Source of the DNA: Geminicoccaceae bacterium
GTDB taxonomy: Bacteria; Pseudomonadota; Alphaproteobacteria; Geminicoccales; Geminicoccaceae
Assembly: GCA_025999455.1 (NCBI GenBank)
Contig: AP024683.1
Location: forward strand, 1,309,501 to 1,373,500
Direction of reading: 5' to 3'
DNA: 64,000 bases
In this document: positions 19,095 through 28,180 of the stretch, one piece after another
Layout: every line of letters begins with the position of its first letter
How positions within the stretch are numbered: the stretch's first letter is position 1
Notes under the pieces: generated by a model
Told to the model about the DNA's origin: nothing
What the model saw: only the letters and a program-made list of their open reading frames with translations
The model's database searches: none
Translations under genes and position numbers: made by a program

Positions 19095-19556
19095 ATGGGG
19101 ATCCTCCGAGCCGCGACGGGACGACGCCGTCGCCCAACCGCGATGCTGGCGGGGGCGGCGCTGGGCGCGGCCCTGTCGGCCGCGGCCTCGCCGCTCCGGG
19201 CGCAGGCACCCGCGGCGGCCGGCGACGCTTACGCCCGCGAGCGGCTCGCCTTCGAGGCGGCCGACAGCGACGGCGACGGGCTGATCGACGAGGCCGAGCT
19301 GACGCGTGACGCGGCGGTCGGCTTCAGCACGCTCGACGTCGACCGCGACCGCAGGCTGACCCGCGCCGAGCTCGGCGAGCACGACCCGAAGCTGTTCGAT
19401 CGGGTCGACGCCGACCGCGACGGCGTGCTGACCTTCCCGGAGGTGATGCGCCACAAGCTCGCGGGCTTCCAGGCGGCGGACGCCGACCGCGACGGTGCGC
19501 TCGGCTTCGAGGAGATGCTGGCCGGCGCCCGCCGCGAGCTCGAGGAGGCGAAGTGA
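19095..19556 (+). CDS. Secreted EF-hand calcium-binding protein
   Basis: This 153-aa protein has a signal peptide (about residues 1-36) and four EF-hand-like loops: DSDGDGLIDEAE, DVDRDRRLTRAE, DADRDGVLTFPE and DADRDGALGFEE. Such small periplasmic EF-hand proteins bind Ca2+ and often act as buffers or partners, but no specific partner is evident. The stop overlaps the next gene (TGATG), so the two are likely co-translated. Confidence 0.85.
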   Translation: MGILRAATGRRRRPTAMLAGAALGAALSAAASPLRAQAPAAAGDAYARERLAFEAADSDGDGLIDEAELTRDAAVGFSTLDVDRDRRLTRAELGEHDPKLFDRVDADRDGVLTFPEVMRHKLAGFQAADADRDGALGFEEMLAGARRELEEAK

Positions 19557-19963
19557 TGGCGCGGCACGACGCACGCTCCGGGCTCCGGCCGACCCGAACG
19601 GCGGCGGCCCTGCTCCTGGCCCTGGGCCTCGCCGCCTGCGAGCAGACCCAGGGCGGCACCGCCTCGCCCGGCGTGGGCACGGCCGCGGGTGCCGCGGCCG
19701 GCGCCGGGGTCGGCCGGCTGATCTTCGGCAACAGCACGACCGGCATGCTGATCGGCGCCGGCGTCGGCGGGCTCGCCGGCAACATGACGGTCGACCGCCA
19801 GCGCGAGGAGCGCCGCCGCCGGGAGCGGGAGGCCGAGCGCGACGCGGCCGAGCGCCGCCAGCTCGAGTTCGAGCGCCAGCGGCAGATCCAGGCGCGCGAG
19901 ACGCAGCGCGAGATCGAGGAGCGCGAGCTGTTCGAGCAGTGGCGGCGCGAGCGCGGCGTTTGA
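19556..19963 (+). CDS. Glycine-zipper lipoprotein with coiled-coil tail
   Basis: The 135-aa product has a lipobox (ALGLAAC, Cys at about 28), two Gly/Ala-rich zipper segments (VGTAAGAAAGAGVG and GMLIGAGVGGLAGN, like outer-membrane lipoproteins of the SlyB/YMGG type) and a highly charged Arg/Glu-rich helical tail from about residue 80. The ATG at 19556 was chosen because AGGAGG lies 7 nt upstream; a GTG at 19553 is the alternative. Envelope anchoring is likely and the exact role is unknown. Confidence 0.78.
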   Translation: MARHDARSGLRPTRTAAALLLALGLAACEQTQGGTASPGVGTAAGAAAGAGVGRLIFGNSTTGMLIGAGVGGLAGNMTVDRQREERRRREREAERDAAERRQLEFERQRQIQARETQREIEERELFEQWRRERGV

Positions 19964-20122
19964 GCCGCTGCCGGAGCGACCACGAGCCCGATCCTTCCCG
20001 TGGACGCTCCGCCGGACCGGGGGTGCGGATCGGGCGAGCCTCGGGCCGCGACGGATGGCCGCTCGTTTTCGGCGGCGCAGCATGCTTCGATGCTGGCCGG
20101 CGAAGCGGAAGGAGCGGCCCCG

Positions 20123-21169
20123 ATGGCGCGTACGAAAGCAGCGACGGGGCCCGCCCGTCCGAAGGTGAAGATCGACCTGGCGCTCCAGGGCGGCGGCGCG
20201 CACGGCGCCTTCACCTGGGGCGTGCTCGACCGGCTGCTCGAGGAGGAGCGGCTCGAGATCGAGGGCATCTCCGGCACCTCGGCCGGGGCGATGAACGCCG
20301 CGGTGCTCGCCGACGGGCTCGTGGCCGGCGGCCGCGAGGGGGCGCGCGCGGCACTCGCGCGGTTCTGGAAGGCGGTCTCGGACGCGGCCGCGACGAGCCC
20401 GTTCCGGCGCGGCCCGCTCGACGTGCTGATGGGCCGCTGGACGCTCGACAGCTCGCCCGGCTTCATCGCCCTCGACCTCGCCTCGCGGCTGTTCAGCCCC
20501 TACGACTTCAATCCGTTGGGCCTCAACCCGCTCGAGGACGTGCTCGCCGCCAACATCGACTTCGCTCGGCTGGCGCGTTCGCCGCTCGAGGTGTTCGTGA
20601 CCGCGACCAACGTGCGCACCGGGCGCGGCCGGGTGTTCCGCAACGCCGAGCTCACGCCCGACGTGCTGCTCGCCTCGGCCTGCCTGCCGCTCCTGTTCCA
20701 GGCGGTCGAGATCGACGGCGAGGCCTATTGGGACGGCGGCTACTCGGGCAACCCGACGCTCACCCCGCTCGTGCGCGAGACGGACGCCGACGACGTGATC
20801 CTGGTCGCCATCAACCCGGTCGAACGGCCGGGGACGCCCCGGACGGCGCGCGACATCTTGAACCGGCTCAACGAGGTCTCGTTCAACGCCGTGCTCGTCA
20901 AGGAGCTGCGCATGATGGCGCTGCTCCGCCGCATGGCGAGCCTGGACGATCCCGAGGGCCGGCGGTGGGCGAGCGTACGCATGCACCTCGTGGCGAGCCC
21001 GATGATGGTCGAGCTCGGCTACTCCTCGAAGCTCAACGCCGAATGGGCGTTCCTCGAGATGCTGTTCGAGGAAGGCCGGCGCGCCGCCGGCGCGTTCCTG
21101 GAAGAGAAGGGCGGCAATCTGGGCGTGCGCCCCTCGATCGACGTGAACGTGCTGCTCGAGGGGGTGTGA
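20123..21169 (+). CDS. Patatin-like phospholipase/esterase
   Basis: The product of 348 aa shows the patatin signatures: oxyanion loop LQGGGAHGAF, nucleophile Ser53 in GTSAG, and catalytic Asp in YWDGGYSGN. It has no signal peptide, so it should act in the cytoplasm on lipids or on polyhydroxybutyrate granules. From memory, patatin genes next to GntP permeases and 3-hydroxybutyrate genes occur in alphaproteobacteria, and a GntP permease starts 3 nt after this gene. The ATG at 20123 was chosen for the AGGAG site about 8 nt upstream; an in-frame start at 20000 adds an unconserved Arg/Gly-rich leader. Confidence 0.9.
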   Translation: MARTKAATGPARPKVKIDLALQGGGAHGAFTWGVLDRLLEEERLEIEGISGTSAGAMNAAVLADGLVAGGREGARAALARFWKAVSDAAATSPFRRGPLDVLMGRWTLDSSPGFIALDLASRLFSPYDFNPLGLNPLEDVLAANIDFARLARSPLEVFVTATNVRTGRGRVFRNAELTPDVLLASACLPLLFQAVEIDGEAYWDGGYSGNPTLTPLVRETDADDVILVAINPVERPGTPRTARDILNRLNEVSFNAVLVKELRMMALLRRMASLDDPEGRRWASVRMHLVASPMMVELGYSSKLNAEWAFLEMLFEEGRRAAGAFLEEKGGNLGVRPSIDVNVLLEGV

Positions 21170-21172
21170 GGC

Positions 21173-22621
21173 ATGGGCCTGCTGGGCATCCTCCTGGCCC
21201 TGGCGCTGCTCGTGGTGCTCGCCTTCCGCGGCTGGAGCGTGCTCCTGCTCGCCCCGCTCGCGGCCCTCCTGGCTGCGGCCTTCGCGGGCGAGCCCCTGCT
21301 CGCGCACTGGACCCAGACCTTCATGGGCACGGCGGCGCGCTTCGTGGCGCAGTTCTTCCCGCTGTTCCTCCTGGGGGCGGTGTTCGGCAAGCTCATGGAG
21401 GACAGTGGGGCGGTGGCGGCGATCGCGCGCGCGCTCGGCGAGCGGCTCGGCCCCGAGCGGGCGGTTCTCGCCGTCGTGCTCGCCGGGGCCGCCGTGACCT
21501 ATGGCGGGGTCAGCCTGTTCGTCGCCTTCTTCGTGCTCGTGCCCATGGCGCAGGCGCTGTTCGCGCGCGGCGGCGTGCCGCGGCGGCTGATGCCGGCCGC
21601 GGTCATGCTCGGCACCTCGACCTTCACCATGTCGGCGCTCCCGGGCACGCCCGCGATCCAGAACGCCATCCCCATGCCGGTACTCGGCACCAACCCCTTC
21701 GCCGCGCCCGGGCTCGGCGTCCTGGCGGCGCTCGTGATGCTCGGCTTCGGGCTCCGGTGGCTCGGCCGGCTCGAGGCGGCGGAGCGCGGCACCGGTCCGG
21801 CGGCGACCGGCGCAGCGACGGCCGCCGACGCGCTCGCCGACGATCGGCTGCGGGAGCTCGTGACGGTGGCGCGCGAGTTCGACCCGGCCGAGATCGAGCG
21901 CAGCCCGACGGCGGCCGACGGCGCCACGCCGCTGCTCGCTGCCCTGCCGCTCGTGGTCGTCGTGACGGTCAACTTCCTGATGGCCTTCCTCGTCCTGCCG
22001 CGGCTGGACACGAGCTTCCTGGCCGAGGAGCGCTTCGGGCCGACCACGCTCGCCGCGGTGGCCGGGGTCTGGGCGGTGGTCGTGGCGCTCGCCGCCTCGA
22101 TCCTGGTCCTGCTCGCCACCAGCGGCCGGCGCGTCCCCGATCTGCGGCGGACCCTCGATGCCGGTGCCCATGCCGCGGTCCTGCCGATCCTGAGCGTGGC
22201 GAGCCTGGTCGGCTTCGGTGCCGTGGTCGCGGCACTTCCCGCCTTCGCCGCGGTGCGCGAGGCGGTCATGGGGATCGGTGGCGGGCCGCTCGTCTCGATG
22301 ACCCTCGCGGTCAACACGCTCGCCGCGCTCACGGGCTCGGCCTCGGGCGGCCTCACGATCGCCCTCGACGCGCTCGGGCCGGGCCTGCTCGAGACCGCGC
22401 GCGCCGAGGGGATCGAGCCCGCGCTCCTGCACCGGATCGCCGTCCTGGGCGCCGGCACGCTCGACAGCCTGCCGCACAACGGTGCGGTGGTGACGCTCCT
22501 TGCCCTCTGTGGGGTCGGCCACCGCGAGGGCTACGGGCCGATCTTCGTCGTGGCGATCCTCGGGCCGATCCTGGCGCTGGTCCTGGTGCTCGGGCTCGGC
22601 TCGGCGTTCGGCTCGTTCTGA
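21173..22621 (+). CDS. GntP-family organic acid permease
   Basis: Integral membrane protein of 482 aa with about 12 helices and GntP-family features such as VTYGGVSLFVAFF, LPGTPAIQNAIP, LTGSASGGLTIAL and LDSLPHNGAVVTLL. Family members import gluconate, but relatives next to patatin genes carry 3-hydroxybutyrate, so the substrate is probably a short hydroxy acid. It is in the same operon as the patatin (3 nt gap). No dehydrogenase gene lies nearby to confirm the substrate. Confidence 0.87.
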   Translation: MGLLGILLALALLVVLAFRGWSVLLLAPLAALLAAAFAGEPLLAHWTQTFMGTAARFVAQFFPLFLLGAVFGKLMEDSGAVAAIARALGERLGPERAVLAVVLAGAAVTYGGVSLFVAFFVLVPMAQALFARGGVPRRLMPAAVMLGTSTFTMSALPGTPAIQNAIPMPVLGTNPFAAPGLGVLAALVMLGFGLRWLGRLEAAERGTGPAATGAATAADALADDRLRELVTVAREFDPAEIERSPTAADGATPLLAALPLVVVVTVNFLMAFLVLPRLDTSFLAEERFGPTTLAAVAGVWAVVVALAASILVLLATSGRRVPDLRRTLDAGAHAAVLPILSVASLVGFGAVVAALPAFAAVREAVMGIGGGPLVSMTLAVNTLAALTGSASGGLTIALDALGPGLLETARAEGIEPALLHRIAVLGAGTLDSLPHNGAVVTLLALCGVGHREGYGPIFVVAILGPILALVLVLGLGSAFGSF

Positions 22622-22634
22622 GCCCGGGTCCCGG

Positions 22635-23861
22635 CTAGGCGGCGGTCCCGACCGGCCCGCGCGGCCAGAGCCGGGCGGCGGCGGCCACGGCGGCGAGGGC
22701 GAGGACCGCGAACAGGAGCAGCGTCGGGCCCGTGCCGAAGCCCGAGGCGAGCCAGCCGGCCGCGGGATGGGCGAGCATCGCGGCGGCGTTGGCGAGCGCG
22801 AACTGGGTCGCGTAGAGGGCGAGCTTGCCGCCCGGTGGGGCGAGCGCGCGCAGGAGCGTGCCGGCCGGCGTGGCGGCGAGGGCCCCACCCAGCCCGAGCA
22901 GGAACCAGAGCGCGAGCAGCGCGGCGAAGCCCGGACCGAGGCTGCCCAGGAGCAGGGCCGCCCCGGCGAGCAGACCGCCTGCGAGCATGATCGCCCGCTT
23001 CGCCAGCCGGTCGAGGAGCCGGGGCAAGACGAGCGCGCCCGCGACCGAGCCGGCGCCGGCTGCGACCAGCGCCGCGGTCATCATCCGCTCGCTGCCGGCG
23101 AGCTCGGCGCGCACGAGGTGCACGGTCACCACGGTCACCGCCGCGGTGGCGAGCGCGGCCGTGAGGTTGAGGGCGGCGAGCCCGCGCAGCGGGGCGTGCG
23201 CGAGGAAGTCCCGCAGGCCGCGCAGCGCCGAGCGCAGCACCCCCTCGCGGCCCTGCTCGCGGCCCTCCGGGAAGCCGGCGCCGGCGAGCAGCAGGGCCGA
23301 GGCCAAGAAGGCCGCCGCCGCCACGTCGAACAGAAGCGGTGCCTCCAGGAGGAACAGGAGGAGGCCCGCGGCCGCCGGGCTCGCCACCTGCTCGAGCTCG
23401 TGGGCGAGCCGCGAGCGGGCGAGCGCCTCGACATACGCTTCCTCCTCGGGCAGCAGGTCGGAGGTGATCGCCTGCGCCGCCGGCACGAACACCGCCGAGC
23501 AGACCTGGAAGGCGAGCACGACCAAGAAGAGCCCGACCACCGTCTGGACGAAGGGGAGGACCAGGAGCAGGGCGGCGCGGGCCAGATCGAGGCCGACCAG
23601 GAGCGACCCGCGCGGCAGGCGGCGGACCAGCGCCGCGGCGAGCGGGGTCAACAGCACGTAGGTCGCCATCTTCAGGGCGAGGAGGCTGCCGAAGATCGCC
23701 GCCGCCTCGCGGCCGACCAGCCGGTAGGCGACGAGGGCGAGGGCGACCGTGGCGATGCCGGTACCGACGAGCGCCAGCGCCTGGCCCCAGAACAGCCGCC
23801 AATAGGCGCGTCTCAGGACCGCCGCGACGTCGACCGGCTCAGGCCGCGGCGGGCTCGACAC
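22635..23861 (-). CDS. MFS transporter
   Basis: Major facilitator superfamily protein of 408 aa with about 12 hydrophobic helices, a PLAAALVRRLPRG loop in the usual motif-A position between helices 2 and 3, and no obvious substrate motif. It is similar in layout to the EntS/TetV-like drug or siderophore exporters. It starts at GTG 23861 inside the last 23 nt of the RND pump gene and so forms one transcription unit with it. An efflux role is inferred. Confidence 0.82.
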   Translation of the reverse strand: MSSPPRPEPVDVAAVLRRAYWRLFWGQALALVGTGIATVALALVAYRLVGREAAAIFGSLLALKMATYVLLTPLAAALVRRLPRGSLLVGLDLARAALLLVLPFVQTVVGLFLVVLAFQVCSAVFVPAAQAITSDLLPEEEAYVEALARSRLAHELEQVASPAAAGLLLFLLEAPLLFDVAAAAFLASALLLAGAGFPEGREQGREGVLRSALRGLRDFLAHAPLRGLAALNLTAALATAAVTVVTVHLVRAELAGSERMMTAALVAAGAGSVAGALVLPRLLDRLAKRAIMLAGGLLAGAALLLGSLGPGFAALLALWFLLGLGGALAATPAGTLLRALAPPGGKLALYATQFALANAAAMLAHPAAGWLASGFGTGPTLLLFAVLALAAVAAAARLWPRGPVGTAA

Positions 23862-26800
23862 GTGGCGGCGCCCCGGTCCCCGGGGCGGTGCGGTCGAGCC
23901 GCCCGAACCAGGCGAGGTAGAGCGCGGGCAGGAAGATCAGGGTCAAGAGCGTGGCGCCCAGGAGGCCGCCCATGATGGCGAAGGCCATCGGCCCCCAGAA
24001 GACGGTGGGTGCGATCGGGACCATGCCGAGCACCGTCGAGATCGCGGTCAAGACGATGGGCCGGAAGCGGAGGGTGCAGGCGTTCACGACCGCCTCGCGC
24101 ACCGACAGGCCGGCCGCCCGGTCGGCCTCGATCTGGCTCACCAAGATGACCGCGTTCTTGATGATGATACCGACGAGCGCGAGCACGCCCAGGAGTGCCA
24201 CGAACCCGAGCGGCCGGCCGGAAGGCAGGAGGGCCGCCACCACCCCGATCAGGCCCAACGGGGCCACGCTCAGCACGATCAGGAGCCTCTGGAAGCTCTT
24301 GAGCTCGAACATCAAGACGGTGAGCATGATCAGGAGCATGGCCGGCACGACGGCGAACACCGAGGCCTGCGAGGTCTCGCTCTCCGCGACCGAGCCGCCG
24401 AGCTCGATCCGATAGCCTTCGGGCAAGGCGGCGCGGGCCGTGTCGATCGCCGGGGCCAGGGCTTCGACCACCGTGGCCGGCAGGACGGTCGGCACGTGGT
24501 CGGCCTGGACGGTGAGGGCGGCGAGCCGGTCGCGGCGGCGAACGAGCGGGAAGTCCTGGCCGATCTCGAGGCGCGCGACTTGGCTCAGCGGCACGGTGCG
24601 GCCGTCCGGGACCGGGATCGGCAGCTCGCCGAGCGTGGCGAGCGAAACCCGCTGCTCGTCGATCGCGCGCACCACGACGTCGACGAGGTAGATGTCGTCG
24701 CGGATCCGGGTCACGGGCGTCCCCGAGACCACGGTGTTCAGAACCCGGCCGATGGCGTCGGCGCTCAGGCCCAAGAGCCGCGCCTGGTCCTGATCGACCC
24801 GCACCCGCACCTCGCGGGCGGGCTCCATCCAATCGTAGGTGACGTCGGTCGTGAGCGGGTTCGCCGCCACCACCGCGCCGAGCTCGAGCGCGATCGTCGC
24901 CACGGTCTCGGGGTCCGGGCCCACGACGCGATACTGGATCGGCCAACCGACCGGCGGACCGAGCTCCAAGGGGTAGAGGCGGGTCACGAGGTTCGGGAAC
25001 CGCTCGGCGAGCTCGCGCTCGAGCCGCTCCTTCAACCGATCGCGCGCGGCCGTGTCCTTCGCCACGACGACGAGCTGCGAGAAGAACGGGTTCGGGAGCT
25101 GCACGTTCAGCGGCAAGTAGAAGCGGATCGCGCCACGCCCGACATAAGTGGACCAGCGGGCGACGTCGGGGTCGCGGGCGAGCATCGCGTCGACCTCGGC
25201 CGAGACCTTCTCGCTCGCGTAGATCGAGGCGTTCTGCGGCAAGGTCAGGTCGATCACGAGCTCCGGCCGGTCGGAGGCCGGGAAGAACTGGCGGGGCACG
25301 AAATTCAGAAGCCAAACCGAGCTCGCGAACAGGCCGAGCGTGAGGGCGATCGTGAGCCAACGGACCCGGAGTGCGGCGATCAGCACCCGGCGGTAGATCC
25401 GCGTGAGCGCGTCGGGGCCGCGGCCGGCGCCCGGTGCCGGCGGGCGCAGGAGCAGCGTGCTCAGGACCGGGGTGAAGAGCACGGCTACGAACCAGGAGAC
25501 GACGAGCGCGATCGCGACGACGGCGAACAGGCTGAAAGTGTACTCACCGGCCGAGCTCGCGGCGAAGCCGATCGGCACGAAACCGGCGATCGTGACGAGA
25601 GTGCCCGCGAGCATGGCCTTGGCGTAGGCGCCGAACGCCCAGCTCGCGGCCGTGTCGATCGGATCGCCCGCCGCGAGCCGGTTGACCGTGGCGTCGGTCG
25701 TCGTCATCGCGTCGTCGACCAGGAGCGCGAGCGCGATGATCAGCGCGCCGAGCGAGATCCGCTGCATGTCGATGCCCGAGAGGAGCATGACCGCGAAGAC
25801 GATCGCGAGGGTGAGCGGGATCGCGCAGGCGACGACGAGCCCGGGCCGGACACCGAGGCTCACGAAGCTGATGGCGAGGATGATCGCGACCGCCTGCCAG
25901 AGCGAGGTCGTGAAGTCGGCGATCGACGCCTTCACGACCTGCGACTGGTCGGCCACGAGATGCGGCTCGATCCCGACCGGCAGCTCGGCCGTGATCCGCG
26001 CCATGGCCTTCCGGACGTTCTCCCCGAGGGCCAGGATGTCGCCGCCTTCGCGCATCGCGATCGCGAGACCGATCGCCGGCTCGCCTCCGACCCGGAAGAG
26101 CGGCTGCGGGGGATCGGCGAGGCCCCGGCGGACCTCGGCGATGTCGCCGATCCGCAGCTGCCGACCCCCGGCGGTGAAGGTGATGTCGAGGATGTCGCGC
26201 TCGTCGCCGAAAGCGCCCGTGACGCGAAGCGCGATCCGTTCGTCCCCCGTTTCGACGATCCCTGCCGGGCGGACCAGGTTCTGCTCGGCGATCGCGGCCA
26301 AGAGGGCTCGGCGGTCGAGCTGCAGGCTCGCGAGTTGCCGCATCGAGAACTCGATGAACACGACTTCGTCGCGCGCGCCCGAGAGCTCGATCTTCGAGAC
26401 GTCCGGCACGCGCAGGAGCTCGCTGCGGATCGCTTCGACCCGATCCTTGAGCTCGCGGTGCGAAAAGCCGTCGGCGGTGAAGGCCCAGATGATCCCGAAG
26501 ACGTCGCCGAAGCGGTCGTTGAAGAAAGGCCCGCGCACACCCTCCGGCATTTGCGGCCAGATGTCGGTGACGTCGTTGCGGACGCGCTGCCAGGCCTTGG
26601 GTACGTCGGCCGAACGGACCGCGCCCTCGAGGTCGACATAGACGGTGGTGAAGCCGGGCCGCGTGAAACTCCGGACGACGTCGAGACCCTCGAGCTCTTG
26701 GACCTTGCGCTCGATCCGTTCGGTGACCTGGTCGAGCGTCTCCTCGAGGCTCGCTCCCGGCCACGCCGCGGAAACGACCATCGTCTTGATCGTGAAGCTC

Positions 26801-26922
26801 GGATCCTCGTTGCGGCCGAGCTGGAAAAAGGCCGTGATGCCGGCCGCGACGGCGAGCAGCATCAGATAGGCGACGACCGAACGGTTGCGCAGCGCCCAGG
26901 CCGAAAGGTCGAACCGGCTCAC
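23839..26922 (-). CDS. RND-family inner-membrane efflux pump (AcrB type)
   Basis: Resistance-nodulation-division pump of 1027 aa: 12 helices with two large periplasmic loops, an N terminus ALRNRSVVAYLML and a duplicated helix bundle. The proton-relay helix reads GALIIALALLVDDAMTTTD (two adjacent Asp), and the C-terminal half includes LVGIIIKNAVILV. The partner adaptor is encoded 4 nt upstream (overlap GTGA); no outer-membrane channel gene lies in the window. Sequence type points to drug or hydrophobic compound efflux rather than heavy metals, but the substrate is unknown. Confidence 0.93.
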   Translation of the reverse strand: MSRFDLSAWALRNRSVVAYLMLLAVAAGITAFFQLGRNEDPSFTIKTMVVSAAWPGASLEETLDQVTERIERKVQELEGLDVVRSFTRPGFTTVYVDLEGAVRSADVPKAWQRVRNDVTDIWPQMPEGVRGPFFNDRFGDVFGIIWAFTADGFSHRELKDRVEAIRSELLRVPDVSKIELSGARDEVVFIEFSMRQLASLQLDRRALLAAIAEQNLVRPAGIVETGDERIALRVTGAFGDERDILDITFTAGGRQLRIGDIAEVRRGLADPPQPLFRVGGEPAIGLAIAMREGGDILALGENVRKAMARITAELPVGIEPHLVADQSQVVKASIADFTTSLWQAVAIILAISFVSLGVRPGLVVACAIPLTLAIVFAVMLLSGIDMQRISLGALIIALALLVDDAMTTTDATVNRLAAGDPIDTAASWAFGAYAKAMLAGTLVTIAGFVPIGFAASSAGEYTFSLFAVVAIALVVSWFVAVLFTPVLSTLLLRPPAPGAGRGPDALTRIYRRVLIAALRVRWLTIALTLGLFASSVWLLNFVPRQFFPASDRPELVIDLTLPQNASIYASEKVSAEVDAMLARDPDVARWSTYVGRGAIRFYLPLNVQLPNPFFSQLVVVAKDTAARDRLKERLERELAERFPNLVTRLYPLELGPPVGWPIQYRVVGPDPETVATIALELGAVVAANPLTTDVTYDWMEPAREVRVRVDQDQARLLGLSADAIGRVLNTVVSGTPVTRIRDDIYLVDVVVRAIDEQRVSLATLGELPIPVPDGRTVPLSQVARLEIGQDFPLVRRRDRLAALTVQADHVPTVLPATVVEALAPAIDTARAALPEGYRIELGGSVAESETSQASVFAVVPAMLLIMLTVLMFELKSFQRLLIVLSVAPLGLIGVVAALLPSGRPLGFVALLGVLALVGIIIKNAVILVSQIEADRAAGLSVREAVVNACTLRFRPIVLTAISTVLGMVPIAPTVFWGPMAFAIMGGLLGATLLTLIFLPALYLAWFGRLDRTAPGTGAPPRVEPAAA

Positions 26923-28013
26923 GGTCGGGCTCCGGCGAGCCGTACCTTCTGACCCGGATGGAGCGCCTGCACGCCGGCGGTCACCACGAGCTCACCTTCG
27001 TCGAGGCCCGAAGCGAGCACCACGCTCGCCGTGTCGAAGCGCGCGACCTCGACCGGCCGCAGCGCCACCGACCAGCTCTGCCGATCGACCACCCACACCG
27101 CCGGCCGCCCGTCGTGGCGGAAGAGGGCGCTCGCGGGGATCTCCAGGACCTCGCTCGCCTCGGTCTCCATCCGGCCGATCACCGTGGCGCCGAGGCGCAT
27201 CGCCGCCGGTGGATCGATCAGCCCGATCTTGACCTCGAAGGTGCGGGTGACGGGATCGGCCTCGGGAGCGACCTCGCGGACCCGGCCCTCGCAGCGGACG
27301 CTGCGGTCGTCGGCGAGCTCGACGGTGATCTTCGGAACGGCCGGCACTCGGCGGATGATCGCACCGGGCACGTCGAAGACCGCGTCCCGGCCACCCTCGC
27401 GCGCGATCCGAACGATCGGCTGCCCGGCCGCGACGACTTCGCCCGGCTCGGCGAGCACGGCCACGACGACGCCCGGCGCGTCCGCGTGGAGCTCGGTGAA
27501 GGCGAGCTGATCGCGAGCCTGATCGAGCTGCGCCCGGGCGGCATCGACCCGCGCCTGGGCGGTCTGGTACGCCTGTCGAGCCCGCTCGTAGACCGCCCGC
27601 GCCGCCCAGCCGCGCTCCTCGAGATGGCGCTGACGGGCATGTTCGGCGCGAGCTTCGTCGAGCTGACCTTGCGCGGCGGCGAGGTTCGCTTCGGCGGTCC
27701 TGAGCGCGTTGAGCTCGTTCTGCGGTTCGAGGCGCGCAATGAGCTGGCCCGGCGCGATCGGCTGACCCGTCGTCACCGGCCGTTCCAGGAGCCGGCCGCC
27801 GATCCGGAAGCCCGCGGCAACCTCGTCGGCCGCGGCGATCCGGCCGGTGAGCACGACCGGCTCGGCGACCTGGCGCGGCTGGACCTCGATGGCGCGGACC
27901 GGCCGGACCTGCGGCACCGGCTCTTCGGCCTCTTCGGCGCAGCCGGCCGCAAGGGCCAGCAGCACGCCCATCAAAGCGGCGCGTCGTCGCGACGGCCGAG
28001 CGTCCCTTCGCAC
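26919..28013 (-). CDS. RND efflux periplasmic adaptor lipoprotein (MFP)
   Basis: Membrane fusion protein of 364 aa with a lipobox (LLALAAGC). The two lipoyl half-motifs flank a helical hairpin of coiled-coil type (about residues 105-175, rich in Ala, Glu, Arg and Gln), followed by beta-barrel and membrane-proximal domains. It couples the RND pump to an outer-membrane channel. The GTG at 28013 was selected because GGAGGAGAG lies 6 nt upstream. It is the first gene of the three-gene efflux operon and is divergent from the BKACE gene. Confidence 0.92.
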   Translation of the reverse strand: MRRDARPSRRRAALMGVLLALAAGCAEEAEEPVPQVRPVRAIEVQPRQVAEPVVLTGRIAAADEVAAGFRIGGRLLERPVTTGQPIAPGQLIARLEPQNELNALRTAEANLAAAQGQLDEARAEHARQRHLEERGWAARAVYERARQAYQTAQARVDAARAQLDQARDQLAFTELHADAPGVVVAVLAEPGEVVAAGQPIVRIAREGGRDAVFDVPGAIIRRVPAVPKITVELADDRSVRCEGRVREVAPEADPVTRTFEVKIGLIDPPAAMRLGATVIGRMETEASEVLEIPASALFRHDGRPAVWVVDRQSWSVALRPVEVARFDTASVVLASGLDEGELVVTAGVQALHPGQKVRLAGARP

Positions 28014-28180
28014 GCGGCACTCTCCTCCGGGACGGTCGGCTCGCTGCCCGCCCGCCATCAACCTACCCGGGCCGTACCCGTACGCAACCCGCCCGCGCGC
28101 GCCCGTGATCCTGCGCCGCTTGCCACCGGGGGCGCGGGGCGATAACCGCGGCGCATGGCCGCATGCGAGGGGAGGCGCGG

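Noticed and set aside
22531-27000. Plus-strand frames of up to 818 aa across the MFS and RND pump genes
   Set aside because: They read as Glu/Asp/Arg/His-rich antisense of membrane-protein codons with no domain pattern; the minus-strand genes have complete motifs.
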